In this document: one piece after another, positions 9,802 to 17,423 of the stretch
Layout of the letters: every line of letters starts with the position of its first letter
Position numbering within the stretch: the stretch's first letter is position 1
Notes under the pieces: model-generated
Told to the model about the DNA's origin: nothing
Database searches by the model: none
Seen by the model: only the letters and a program-made list of their open reading frames with translations
From: Planctomycetaceae bacterium
GTDB taxonomy: Bacteria; Planctomycetota; Phycisphaerae; Phycisphaerales; SM1A02
Reading direction: 5' to 3'
Assembly: GCA_002685335.1 (NCBI GenBank)
Contig: NYWY01000054.1
Span: forward strand, 26,791 to 90,790
Length of the DNA stretch: 64,000 nt
Translations under genes and position numbers: made by a program

Positions 9802-9832
9802 CATGACGACGGCCTCGGAGGCCGTCGTCATG
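9802..9832. terminator. Perfect 15-bp inverted repeat, bidirectional terminator candidate
   Basis: The arms 9802-9816 and 9818-9832 are fully complementary, and the apex would open to a 3-5 nt loop. It lies between the end of the BatA-like gene and the convergent TPR-YggX gene. Only a weak T-rich stretch follows (GTCTTTC). Confidence 0.7.
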
Positions 9833-9862
9833 GTCTTTCATCTTCACGTCTCCCGGCCGGTT

Positions 9863-9879
9863 CCCCGATCTGATCGGGG
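9863..9879. terminator. Short hairpin downstream of the TPR-YggX gene
   Basis: CCCCGATC at 9863-9870 pairs with GATCGGGG at 9872-9879, just 10 nt past the minus-strand stop at 9889. There is no clear U-tract, so it may only protect the 3' end. Confidence 0.4.
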
Positions 9880-9888
9880 GGGCTTCGT

Positions 9889-10554
9889 TCAACCCTCGAG
9901 AAGCTTCTCTCTCAACTCGTCGTCGATCCCGAGGAACTCCCGCATGTGTTGATCGTAGCTCTCCTGATCCTCTTCCCGACTGAAGTCCAGGCGGAGTTCG
10001 TTGATGACCTTGGTTCCCTGGCCGATCCAGTCGTTCCAGGTCTGGAAGGAGATGTTCTCCTGGATCCAGACTCCGATCGGTCCCTTGAACGGCGGCCCTT
10101 CCAGCTGGGTTCCGGTCCGACCGGTTCGTCGGCAGATGAAGGATCCGGAGGCGGCGAGTTCGTCGGCGGTGGCGTTCTCCTCTTCGGAGAGGGCGGGCGG
10201 GGTTCGTCCGATCGATTCGAGCTTTTCTCCGATCCCGTCGCGGACCAGAAGATCTCCCCGGGTCGCCGCCACTTTCCAGCCCGCTTCCAGCACCATGACG
10301 GCGCGGTCCTCGAGCCCGGCGTCAAGCATGGCTTCGCCGGCCAGCTGATAAGCCTTGCTCATATCGGCATTCAGTTCGACCACTTTTTCGAAGCACTTGG
10401 CGGCTTCGGCGGCCCGGCCGGCTTGGAGATAGGCGTTCCCGAGTGAGAAGTGAGCCATCTCATTCTTGGGATCCGCGGTGGTCATGTTCTCGAACTGGGC
10501 GATGCGTTGTTCGAGGCGGGGATCCCGCTCGTCGGTGGTGTTGGCTTCGGTCAT
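9889..10554 (-). CDS. TPR protein fused to a YggX-type Fe(II)-trafficking domain
   Basis: The product has 221 residues. Residues about 10-110 contain TPR-like helices (NEMAHFSLGNAYLQAGRAAE; KAYQLAGEAMLDAGLEDRAV). From about residue 135 the sequence follows the YggX family: the conserved Cys in FICRRTG, GPIGVWIQENISFQTWNDWI, and the helix INELRLDF. YggX proteins in proteobacteria are free-standing, about 90 residues, and protect iron-sulfur enzymes from oxidative damage. Here the domain is the C-terminal half of a fusion. The gene appears monocistronic and probably leaderless, with TAGCAT 6 nt before the ATG. Role in iron handling is inferred from the domain only. Confidence 0.85.
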   Translation of the reverse strand: MTEANTTDERDPRLEQRIAQFENMTTADPKNEMAHFSLGNAYLQAGRAAEAAKCFEKVVELNADMSKAYQLAGEAMLDAGLEDRAVMVLEAGWKVAATRGDLLVRDGIGEKLESIGRTPPALSEEENATADELAASGSFICRRTGRTGTQLEGPPFKGPIGVWIQENISFQTWNDWIGQGTKVINELRLDFSREEDQESYDQHMREFLGIDDELREKLLEG

Positions 10555-10560
10555 GACGCG

Positions 10561-10566
10561 ATGCTA
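10561..10566 (-). promoter_or_regulatory. -10 element (TAGCAT) placed for a leaderless transcript
   Basis: On the minus strand TAGCAT is separated by 6 nt from the ATG at 10554. No Shine-Dalgarno sequence is present. Part of a recurring pattern described in the findings. Confidence 0.55.
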
Positions 10567-10627
10567 GCACGCACGCGACCACCGCGGATCTGGGGATTCG
10601 TCAGAGTGGCCGGCTTGGCGAAGAATC

Positions 10628-11167
10628 TCAAGTCCGTTCGGGGGGGGACGTCCCGTAGGCCTGTGGATTCACGGATTGCATGAACGACCGGAGAATCGAT
10701 TGCATGGGCTCGTTCGGAGAAAGACCCCGAAACGCATCGACCATCACCGGGAATTTCTTGCTCGCTCCGGACGCTTCGGCGGCTTCAATGACCCTCTGGA
10801 CGGTGCAATCACGAATGAGGCCTCCGGGGAGGCGGGTCTGAATCTCGTCGAGCCAGCGTTGCGCGATTTTTCGGGATTTTTCGTCGGGTCGGGTCAGGTA
10901 GAGGTACCGGGACCAGCCGAGGATCCAGCTGTCCAGAGCGTCGTCTGCGGACTGAATCAACAGCGTCCGAACCAGCGGAATCGGATCCTCGAAGGCGAGG
11001 GCCCGGAGGACATCGTCCCGTTTCACTCGGAGGAAACGACCAGCCCGGATGCCTGGAAGGGATCCCTTCGATCGAAGGCGTTCGAGGGTTCTCCGCGACA
11101 CCTTGAATTCACTGGCTGCATCATCCAGGGTCAGCCAATTTTGATTCGTTGGGTCTTCCGGGGTCAT
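10628..11167 (-). CDS. Excisionase-type helix-turn-helix protein
   Basis: The product has 179 residues from ATG 11167. Near the N-terminus (about residues 11-55) is a MerR/excisionase-like winged helix: LTLDDAASEFKVSRRTLERL followed by the wing GIRAGRFLRVKRDDV. The remaining 120 residues are mostly helical and unfamiliar. The open frame extends to 11281, but that stretch overlaps a terminator hairpin at 11272-11304 and is unlikely to be coding. No integrase or recombinase gene is nearby, so a role as a transcription factor is more likely than as an excisionase. Function unknown. Confidence 0.65.
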   Translation of the reverse strand: MTPEDPTNQNWLTLDDAASEFKVSRRTLERLRSKGSLPGIRAGRFLRVKRDDVLRALAFEDPIPLVRTLLIQSADDALDSWILGWSRYLYLTRPDEKSRKIAQRWLDEIQTRLPGGLIRDCTVQRVIEAAEASGASKKFPVMVDAFRGLSPNEPMQSILRSFMQSVNPQAYGTSPPERT

Positions 11168-11271
11168 GGGGGTACTGGTACATGCGTGGGCCAGTGGCAG
11201 CGGCGCACGATTTTCCGGATTTGGAATGGTATTTTCTCGCTTCTCGTGCCCGTGTCCCCCCGAAATGGAAA

Positions 11272-11304
11272 CCGCGGCCACGATCAGGGTGATCGTGGCC
11301 GCGG
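11272..11304 (-). terminator. Strong hairpin after the regulator/secreted-protein pair
   Basis: A 15-bp perfect stem (11272-11286 with 11290-11304) encloses a GGG loop. On the minus strand it follows the small secreted protein gene by 68 nt and precedes a T-containing stretch (GGTTTCCATTT). It insulates this pair from the HTH gene at 10628-11167. Confidence 0.7.
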
Positions 11305-11372
11305 GATGATTCGAGCATCACGGAAAGAGTCGCGACTGGCGGCCGGAGGCGGATCTCCTCTGCGGTTGAAGG

Positions 11373-11693
11373 TCAGCGGGCTCGCCCCGGGGCGTGGCTC
11401 CGGAATCGGAACGGCAGGATGAGCTCGATGCGGATGGGCGAATTCCAGAGTGAGGATCCCGGTCGATCCCAGTCCGCGCTTCGGCGGGCGAAATGCCAGC
11501 CCTCTCGATTCACGGGGCCTTCATTGTCGATGTCCGAGAAACGAAGTCGAAGTTTGCCGTTCTTGCCCCGGTCTTCAGATTCCGCATGGGTGCTCGGGGC
11601 CGGAAATCCGAGACAGACGGTGAGGGCGAGGATGGTGATGCCGGCGGGTCTTGCGTGGCGTCTGCCACGCGGGAGCCGTTGAATATGATTCAT
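11373..11693 (-). CDS. Small secreted protein encoded downstream of the HTH-TPR regulator
   Basis: The product has 106 residues. ATG 11693 is preceded by GGAGG spaced 6 nt, one of the best ribosome-binding sites in the window. The first about 37 residues form a signal peptide: a basic start (QRLPRGRRHARP), a hydrophobic core ITILALTVCLGF and a cleavage site after THA. The mature part of about 69 residues is polar with many Arg and ends in APGRAR; I recognise no domain. It begins 20 nt after the stop of the HTH-TPR regulator, same strand, so the two are probably one transcript. It could be an exported signal precursor, or simply an unknown periplasmic protein. Confidence 0.7.
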   Translation of the reverse strand: MNHIQRLPRGRRHARPAGITILALTVCLGFPAPSTHAESEDRGKNGKLRLRFSDIDNEGPVNREGWHFARRSADWDRPGSSLWNSPIRIELILPFRFRSHAPGRAR

Positions 11694-11713
11694 GATGGTC
11701 CTCCGGTGCGGGG

Positions 11714-12967
11714 TCAGGATGCGACGTCGAAAACACGAGCCGCCTCGAGGATCCGCCAGCCGATGCGGCGGAACCCGGGGAATCGACCCATCGTTCCGGT
11801 GATGGTTCGGATCTCCTCTTCGTCGAGGATCCAGTCTTGTTCGGTTCCGACCATGTCGGCGATCCGTTGCCGTCGGAAGTGCTCGAGGGTGAAGGCACGT
11901 TCCCGAAGTCCCCAGTTGCCGATTCGTTCCGCGATCTCCATCGCCTTGTTGGTGAGCACGGCCATGTGTCGGTGGAGTTGTGGTTCCGGAAGATGCCGAA
12001 GGGCGATGTTGCAGCCGAAGATCGACCACCATCCCCGGGCCTCGAGCAGGTCGATCGAGGGGCAGGTGTCCAGATCGACCACCAGGTCGAGTTCGTGGAG
12101 AATCTCGGCGATCGCTTCCTCGGCGTCGCGGACGCCGGAGGCGACGTCGATTTCGAGCAGGCCACCGGAACAGATCCTCGCCATCGCGAGGTCGGTGGGA
12201 CGATCCCGGTGCTGATGAAGGTCGACGTAGATCGAAGAGGCCCGGCGAAGGTTCTCCGTGGCGTCGATCACGTGAGTGTCGAAATCCTCGTCTCGCGTCT
12301 CGAGCAGGCGGCGGGAGGCATGACCGAATGCGTAGTGCCCGATGGCGAGATTGTCCCGGAGCACGGGATCGGTCAGATCCTGGTCTGAAAGCCGGTCGAT
12401 GAGATCGCGTGCCACGGATCGGGCTTCCACCAGGTGCCAGAGCGCATAGTGAGCATTCGCCAGACGTCCCTGCAGCGTCGTTCGCACGTCGAGATCCGGA
12501 CAGTTCATCGAGAGACCTTCCTGAGCGCATTCGAGGGCTCGCGCGTAACGACCTCGTCGATCCCAGACCGAGCCTTCACGAAGGCAGGCGATGGCATGCT
12601 GTCGAGAATTCGAGGCGAGTTCACGCATTCGACGGCTGACGGCCAAAGCCTCGTCCAGTCGTCCGGCATGTCGTGATTCGATCGCACGAACACTGAGGGA
12701 TTCGAAGGTGCTCGGTGCCTCGTCGTTCATGGGACCGGCTTCATGGTCCCAGACGGCTTCCGCGACATCGCCGATGTTCCAGTCGAGGGCTTCGGCGAGC
12801 CCGACGATCAGGTCGAGCTTCGGATTGCCACTTTCGGGTACGAGTTTGGATGGATCTCGTCCCAGGGTCCGTGAGAGTTCGGTTCGTGAACAGCCGCGGT
12901 ACACGCGGGCGAGATCGACGAATCGACTCAGACGTCTCCGTTGCTCCACCTGATCTTGATTCTTCAT
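11714..12967 (-). CDS. HTH (XRE-like) transcriptional regulator with TPR array
   Basis: The product has 417 residues from ATG 12967, preceded by AAAGGA at good spacing. Residues about 8-65 resemble an XRE-family helix-turn-helix (CSRTELSRTLGRDPSKL and NPKLDLIVGLAEALDW). Residues about 85-390 are helical with TPR-like repeats, for example HAGRLDEALAVSRRMRELA and RRGRYARALECAQEGL. Such HTH+TPR architecture is that of peptide-sensing regulators (Rgg, PlcR, NprR type) but also occurs in unrelated sensors. An 18-bp palindrome sits next to the ribosome-binding site and is a candidate autoregulatory operator. A small secreted protein gene follows directly. Confidence 0.75.
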   Translation of the reverse strand: MKNQDQVEQRRRLSRFVDLARVYRGCSRTELSRTLGRDPSKLVPESGNPKLDLIVGLAEALDWNIGDVAEAVWDHEAGPMNDEAPSTFESLSVRAIESRHAGRLDEALAVSRRMRELASNSRQHAIACLREGSVWDRRGRYARALECAQEGLSMNCPDLDVRTTLQGRLANAHYALWHLVEARSVARDLIDRLSDQDLTDPVLRDNLAIGHYAFGHASRRLLETRDEDFDTHVIDATENLRRASSIYVDLHQHRDRPTDLAMARICSGGLLEIDVASGVRDAEEAIAEILHELDLVVDLDTCPSIDLLEARGWWSIFGCNIALRHLPEPQLHRHMAVLTNKAMEIAERIGNWGLRERAFTLEHFRRQRIADMVGTEQDWILDEEEIRTITGTMGRFPGFRRIGWRILEAARVFDVAS

Positions 12968-13466
12968 ATCGTGTTCCTTTCTGCGTCCGAGGACGCAGTG
13001 GGTGGTATCCGCTCCCCGGAACGCGGAATTCGACCACCGTGACCGCCCCATCACGGATCCAGAAATTCGAACATCGGTCCCGGCAAGATCACACGAAGGA
13101 CGGAATCCCGTTTCGGGTGATCGCCTTTCGTACGAATCTCGAATTCGAATGTTTTCGCAGCCGAAATCGAATTCCGGACATCGCCACGGCGGTCACCGAG
13201 TCCGAAACGGCGTCGGGGCCGAAAAACGCTTCCGCGACGAAAACGCATCGTCTCGATGACTTGGAACGTGGTTGCCGGTCTTCCCGGGAAACGAACGATG
13301 CCGCATCGAACGTTCGCCAGCGGTGGGTGGACTCCGGGGCCCCTCGAGGAAGAACTCATCTTGGCAGGTCGCGAAGGAACGATGCAAGATGAAAATTCGT
13401 CGTGTGATGAGATTCCCCGGTCTAAATCGCACGAGGCAGTTTCTGTCGGTTGTCTTCCGACTCCCC
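12968..13466. other. 499-bp intergenic region between the HTH-TPR regulator and cutC
   Basis: This divergent control region holds no convincing gene. It contains the palindrome at 12981-12998 and four copies of AATTCGA or its complement (13027-13033, 13064-13070, 13142-13148, 13167-13173), one of them inside the palindrome TCGAATTCGA at 13139-13148. GAATTCG-type words are common in this genome, so the cluster may be chance. It is visibly richer in A and T than its flanks. A CTAAAT near 13424 could be the cutC -10 element. Confidence 0.5.
12981..12998. promoter_or_regulatory. Palindrome adjoining the regulator ribosome-binding site
   Basis: CTGCGTCC at 12981-12988 and GGACGCAG at 12991-12998 form a perfect 8-bp inverted repeat with a 2-nt centre. 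It ends directly before the AAAGGA of the HTH-TPR gene. It could be an operator for autoregulation or a leader hairpin. Confidence 0.45.
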
Positions 13467-14294
13467 ATGAACGAGCATGGAGGCATGGATGAGACTTCCG
13501 GTCGACTCGAAATTCCTCTGGATGATCCCCGGGACGTGATCATGGCGTCACGCCATGCGGATCGAATCGAGATCTGCCGGGCCCTGGATCGCGAGGGTCT
13601 CACGCCGTCCCCGGAACTGGTGGCGTCGATTCGAGCCGCGGTGGAGGAGGTCGGTCGTGACGGCTTGGATGGTGGACGGATGGCGCCGGACCTCGTGGTG
13701 CTTCATCAGCAGACGCCACCGCGGTCGACGGGCGTGGAACCCGATCACTCCATCTTCGTCCCGCGATCGGACGAGATCACGACTCTGGTTCTCGAGCTCC
13801 CTCGATTCGCCGAGTCGGGTGCGACGGCGGTGGTGATCGGTTTTCTCGGCCCGGACGGCACGCTTGACCAACGCTCGATCGAACGAGTGGTGTCCGCGGC
13901 CGGGACGGTGGGGATGTCGGTCGCGTTTCATCGAGCCTTCGATCTCGTTCCCGACCCCGCGGATGCGGTCAGGAGTCTGCGGGATCTCGGGGTTCGTCGC
14001 GCGCTCGCCTCCGGCGTTCCAGGGTTCGATTCCAGTGTCATCGACTTCAATCGGAGGCGGTCTCGTCTGCAGGCGGCGTTGGAGGCGGGAGGCGATGAAT
14101 TCGAGATCGTCTTCTGCGGGGGGGTTCGAGCGGATCTTCTGGATCGGATGGGGTTGGCATTTCCCGCCGTTCACGCAAGCTGCCGGGGCGACGCCGATGC
14201 GTCGGGGAGGCGAGTCTTCGATCCGTCCGTCGCCCGGGCCCTTCGAGCCGCGATCGATCGCCGGAAACTCGAATCTCGATCCGATCGCGGGTGA
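13467..14294 (+). CDS. cutC: CutC family protein
   Basis: The product has 275 residues from ATG 13467, or 269 from ATG 13485; neither start is well marked (GGAGG lies only 1 nt before 13485). The CutC TIM-barrel signatures are visible in order: DRIEICRALDREGLTPS near the N-terminus, VAFHRAFDLVPDP in the middle, GVRRALASGVPG, and FCGGVRADLL toward the end. CutC was linked to copper homeostasis in Escherichia coli, although that role is now doubted. The gene is divergent from the HTH-TPR regulator across a long intergenic region. An insertion-like stretch at about 45-90 makes it slightly longer than the usual 245 residues. Confidence 0.85.
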   Translation: MNEHGGMDETSGRLEIPLDDPRDVIMASRHADRIEICRALDREGLTPSPELVASIRAAVEEVGRDGLDGGRMAPDLVVLHQQTPPRSTGVEPDHSIFVPRSDEITTLVLELPRFAESGATAVVIGFLGPDGTLDQRSIERVVSAAGTVGMSVAFHRAFDLVPDPADAVRSLRDLGVRRALASGVPGFDSSVIDFNRRRSRLQAALEAGGDEFEIVFCGGVRADLLDRMGLAFPAVHASCRGDADASGRRVFDPSVARALRAAIDRRKLESRSDRG

Positions 14295-14357
14295 CCGGGG
14301 CGAGCCGGGACGGTTTTGCCGGTCGGGTGGGTGTCCGGGCGATGATCGTTCGCGTGG

Positions 14358-14363
14358 TAGATT
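14358..14363 (+). promoter_or_regulatory. -10 element (TAGATT) placed for a leaderless pyrD transcript
   Basis: TAGATT ends 6 nt before the GTG start at 14370; no Shine-Dalgarno sequence is present. Confidence 0.5.
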
Positions 14364-14369
14364 CCACGT

Positions 14370-15302
14370 GTGAAACGACTGGCGACCACCCTCTGCGGGA
14401 TACCGCTCCGCAATCCGATCATCGCCGCGGCCGGCACCGCGGGTTACGGTCCGGAGATCGCGGAAGTGGTACCGGCTTCGACCTTCGGGGCGATCACCAC
14501 CAAATCGATCACGCCGGAATCCCGCGCCGGCAATGCACCCTGGAGGGTCACGGATCTCCCGGCGGGCATGCTCAACGCGATCGGCCTCGCCAATGTCGGG
14601 CTCGATCGCTTCATGCTCGAGACGATTCCGGAAATCCAAAACCTCGACACGGTGATGATCGGTTCGATCGCCGGACACGAGATCGCCGACTACACCGAAG
14701 TCGCCCTCGCCTTCGCTCGTCCCGAGGCCTCCTGTCTCCGGCTGATCGAGCTCAACGTGTCATGTCCCAACACGTCCACCGGCCGGCAATTCGGCGACGA
14801 CCCCGCGATGCTCGGTGAACTGGTCGCCGAGGTGGCGCGAATCCTCGACGGGAAGCCCTTGCTGGTCAAACTTTCCCCCGGCGCACCCGATCCGGTCGGA
14901 CTGGCGGAAGTCGCAGTGAGGTCCGGTGCCGCCGGACTCACCGTCGCCAACACGATGCCCGCGATGGCGATCGATCCGGAAACCAGACGGAGTCGAATCG
15001 GAAGGGCGGCCGGTGGACTTTCAGGGCCGGCGATCCATCCCGTCGCCGTCCGGTTGGTGCACGACGTTCGGCGGCGACTCGACGAGGTTGCGCCGGGCAC
15101 GCCGATCGTGGGTCTGGGTGGCGTTCTGAGCTGGCGTGACGCGGCGGAGTTCATGCTGGTGGGGGCCGACGCGGTCGGGGTGGGGACGGCGTTGTTCGTC
15201 GATCCTCGGACTCCGAGGCGACTGGTTCGGGATCTGGAGCGGTGGGTCGTCCGGCAGGACGCGGACACGGTGGGTGAACTGGTGGGGGCCTTCGAGCCAT
15301 GA
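14370..15302 (+). CDS. pyrD: Dihydroorotate dehydrogenase (class 1 type)
   Basis: The product has 310 residues from GTG 14370. It catalyses dihydroorotate to orotate, the fourth step of pyrimidine synthesis. Sequence hallmarks are LRNPIIAAAGTAGYG at the start, the FMN-binding TKSITPESRAGNA segment, the LNVSCPNTS motif carrying the active-site Cys of class 1 enzymes, VKLSPG, and GLGGVLSWRDAAEFMLVGA for phosphate binding. Cys as catalytic base and the lack of an N-terminal membrane helix mark a soluble class 1 (probably 1B, NAD-linked) enzyme; no pyrK-like electron-transfer subunit is adjacent. A zinc peptidase gene overlaps its end by 4 nt. Confidence 0.93.
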   Translation: MKRLATTLCGIPLRNPIIAAAGTAGYGPEIAEVVPASTFGAITTKSITPESRAGNAPWRVTDLPAGMLNAIGLANVGLDRFMLETIPEIQNLDTVMIGSIAGHEIADYTEVALAFARPEASCLRLIELNVSCPNTSTGRQFGDDPAMLGELVAEVARILDGKPLLVKLSPGAPDPVGLAEVAVRSGAAGLTVANTMPAMAIDPETRRSRIGRAAGGLSGPAIHPVAVRLVHDVRRRLDEVAPGTPIVGLGGVLSWRDAAEFMLVGADAVGVGTALFVDPRTPRRLVRDLERWVVRQDADTVGELVGAFEP

Positions 15303-15751
15303 CGCGGTCGGAACGTGAGCGTTTCGACGACCTCCTGGACCGCGTGCTCGAAGAACTCCCTCCGAATCTGGTGTCCCTCTTCGACGAGAAGCCGCTGGTG
15401 GTCGAGGATCGACCGACCCCGGAAATGCTGCGTGAACTGGGAATTCCGCCCGACCGGGCGGACGAGATCTGCGGCCTTCATTCCGGACCGATGGGGCCAC
15501 AGCGGACGTTCGACGCGTCTGGAGACGGCGACCTGGTCGGCGAGATCGGGGTGATCCACGTCTTTCGGGAAGGCGTGGTGGCCTGCGCCGGTGGATGGAC
15601 GTCATGGGAGGATCGCGACGCGGATGGAACCGTCATCGCCGGTGGCGGGGAGCAGGTCGTTCGCGAGGAGATCCGAATTACGCTGCTGCACGAGGTCGGT
15701 CATCACTTCGGACTCGACGAGGACGATCTCGAAGCGCTGGGTTTCGACTGA
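15299..15751 (+). CDS. Putative zinc metallopeptidase (PF06262 type)
   Basis: The product has 150 residues. The HEVGHHFGLDEDDLEALG stretch near residues 130-147 is the HExxHxxGxxE zincin motif with the conserved C-terminal tail of the PF06262 family. Upstream sequence with PPNLVSLFDEKPLVVEDRP also matches this family. No signal peptide, so cytoplasmic. ATG 15299 overlaps the pyrD stop by 4 nt. Substrate unknown. The gene converges on the zinc-ribbon gene with only 17 nt between stops. Confidence 0.88.
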   Translation: MTRSERERFDDLLDRVLEELPPNLVSLFDEKPLVVEDRPTPEMLRELGIPPDRADEICGLHSGPMGPQRTFDASGDGDLVGEIGVIHVFREGVVACAGGWTSWEDRDADGTVIAGGGEQVVREEIRITLLHEVGHHFGLDEDDLEALGFD

Positions 15752-15768
15752 ATCTCCGACCCGCCGGA

Positions 15769-16512
15769 TCAGGCTTCGGCTTCCGCCGTTTCGAGATAGA
15801 GGATCCGAACGCAGCTGGGGCACTGCTGCACGGTCTTGTTGTCGTCCGCGTGCAGGTTGACCACCAGGTAGTACGGAATCTGGACGTGGCAGGCACCACA
15901 GGAATATTCTCGATGACGCTTGCTCACCTCGGTGACTGCGGCGAGCGTCTCGCCTTCGGTCTGGTCGGCGACTTCGTCGAACAACGCGAGCATCTTGTCG
16001 GGAAGTCTTCCCGCGGCGGTGACCCGTTCGATCTCCAGTTCGCCGAGTCGCTCGCCGATCGCCTGTTCACCCTTGTCGCATTCCTCCTGGGCGACCTCGA
16101 GGAGTCGGACGCGTTCCGCGACCTGTTCGTCGAGATCGTTCACTTCCGCGGCCACCGCCTCCTGCCGTTCCATCTCCGCGAGTTGACTGACCTCGACTTC
16201 GTCCCGCAGCGATTGCAGTGATTTCATCTCCGCGAGAATCGCCTGGTACTGCTTGTCGGTGGTCGCCGTGTTGAGCTCCGTTCGCAACTTCTCGATTCTC
16301 GTCTCGAAGTCGGTCGACTCGCCCTCGAGGTTCGCGAGGTGGGCCTGGGACTGTCGCTGCCGGGAGGCCGCCTCCTCCTGCCGCTCGCGGACCTCGGTGA
16401 GCTTGCGGCCCCGGATCTCCAGAAGTTCTCGAGCGGAATCCACTCTCGAACGGAGTCCACGGAGCTGGCTGTCGACGCGAAACAGGCTGATGAGGTCTTC
16501 GGTGAGGGTCAT
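15769..16512 (-). CDS. Coiled-coil protein with C4 zinc ribbon (CdsZ-like)
   Basis: The product has 247 residues. Residues about 5-180 form a long coiled coil rich in Glu, Arg and Leu. The C-terminus carries a zinc ribbon, CGACH near 202-206 and CPSC near 230-233. This matches the conserved bacterial family (zf-RING_7, CdsZ/CT398) connected in Chlamydia with sigma-54 and type III secretion. Its cellular role here is unknown. It is the last of the minus-strand run from 19151 but has its own TAACAT hexamer 7 nt before the ATG. Confidence 0.85.
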   Translation of the reverse strand: MTLTEDLISLFRVDSQLRGLRSRVDSARELLEIRGRKLTEVRERQEEAASRQRQSQAHLANLEGESTDFETRIEKLRTELNTATTDKQYQAILAEMKSLQSLRDEVEVSQLAEMERQEAVAAEVNDLDEQVAERVRLLEVAQEECDKGEQAIGERLGELEIERVTAAGRLPDKMLALFDEVADQTEGETLAAVTEVSKRHREYSCGACHVQIPYYLVVNLHADDNKTVQQCPSCVRILYLETAEAEA

Positions 16513-16519
16513 CCCCGCG

Positions 16520-16525
16520 ATGTTA
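16520..16525 (-). promoter_or_regulatory. -10 element (TAACAT) placed for a leaderless transcript
   Basis: On the minus strand TAACAT is separated by 7 nt from the ATG at 16512, within the 40-nt gap after cdsA. Confidence 0.5.
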
Positions 16526-16552
16526 CCAGCGCCCGTGCTCTTCGCGGAGTAA

Positions 16553-17395
16553 TCAACCGGCCGTCACCACGAGTATCCAGGCGACGGGCCCCGCCAGGAG
16601 CGGCGAATCGAGCACATCGAGCATGCCGCCCATGCCGGGAAGAATGGTTCCGCTGTCCTTCGCCCCGGCTTCTCGCTTGAGAAGACTCTCCAGAAGGTCT
16701 CCGGCGGCCCCGACGGCGGCCAGCACGACCCCGCCGACCAGGCCGGCGAGGAGAGGCATGATTCCGGTCGCCGCGGCGAGCCCCAGCCCGGCGGCCCCCC
16801 CCCAGACGAGGGCTCCGACCCCGCCGGCGATCGTCTTGCCGGGACTGAGCCAGGGAATCATCTTCCGGCGGCCGAGGCTCATCCCGGTGAAATAGGCCCC
16901 GATGTCCCCGGCCTTCACGACGAGCACCAGCCCGGCCGCGGCCCAGCCACCCACGATCTGGCACACCAGAACCCAGAAGGCGACGCCGAGTCCGACCCAC
17001 AGGGCGGCCATGATCATGCCCGCCATTCCCGTGAAGCCACCCTCGATGCGTCGGGCTCGGACGATCGGCACGCCTGCGGTGAGCAGGGCGACGATCGGTC
17101 CCAGAAGCGCGACCCCGATGGCGATCCTCGAATCTCGAAAAAGAGTGGCTGCGAGGGTGGCCAGGAGGACGGCTTCCGCCGCGAAGACGGTCGCCATGGG
17201 GTCGGCCCGAAGGCCGGCGGCCCGGAGGAGTCGGGCCGCTTCAATCGCGCCCAACGGGACCAGGACTCCGGCGGCCAGGGCGGCGAAGACCGTTCCTGAC
17301 ACACCAGTTCGATTCGCGATCATCGAATCCAGAACCACCACGCCCACGAGTCCGCCGATGAGGAGCGGACCGGTCACGAGTCGACGTCGAAGCAT
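16553..17395 (-). CDS. cdsA: Phosphatidate cytidylyltransferase
   Basis: The product has 280 residues from ATG 17395, preceded by GGAG. It makes CDP-diacylglycerol from phosphatidate and CTP in the inner membrane. About eight hydrophobic segments are visible. The family signature lies near residues 240-266 (SLLKREAGAKDSGTILPG then MGGMLDVLD). The usual HGG and DRxD positions read MGG and DVLD, so His and Arg of the consensus are replaced while the Asp residues are kept. The start inside the longer open frame was chosen by the ribosome site and by where homology begins. It sits 28 nt after the rhodanese gene. Confidence 0.88.
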   Translation of the reverse strand: MLRRRLVTGPLLIGGLVGVVVLDSMIANRTGVSGTVFAALAAGVLVPLGAIEAARLLRAAGLRADPMATVFAAEAVLLATLAATLFRDSRIAIGVALLGPIVALLTAGVPIVRARRIEGGFTGMAGMIMAALWVGLGVAFWVLVCQIVGGWAAAGLVLVVKAGDIGAYFTGMSLGRRKMIPWLSPGKTIAGGVGALVWGGAAGLGLAAATGIMPLLAGLVGGVVLAAVGAAGDLLESLLKREAGAKDSGTILPGMGGMLDVLDSPLLAGPVAWILVVTAG

Positions 17396-17423
17396 GGTTT
17401 CTCCGGATGGTTCGGGCGGCGAA

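Noticed and set aside
10628..11167. Integrated element suggested by the excisionase-type HTH gene
   Set aside because: No integrase, attachment repeats or change in composition is seen around it, and housekeeping-type genes surround it.
13139..13148. Cluster of AATTCGA words in the region upstream of cutC
   Set aside because: Four copies in 150 bp suggested an operator array, but GAATTCG-like words are frequent throughout this genome, so the cluster may be chance.
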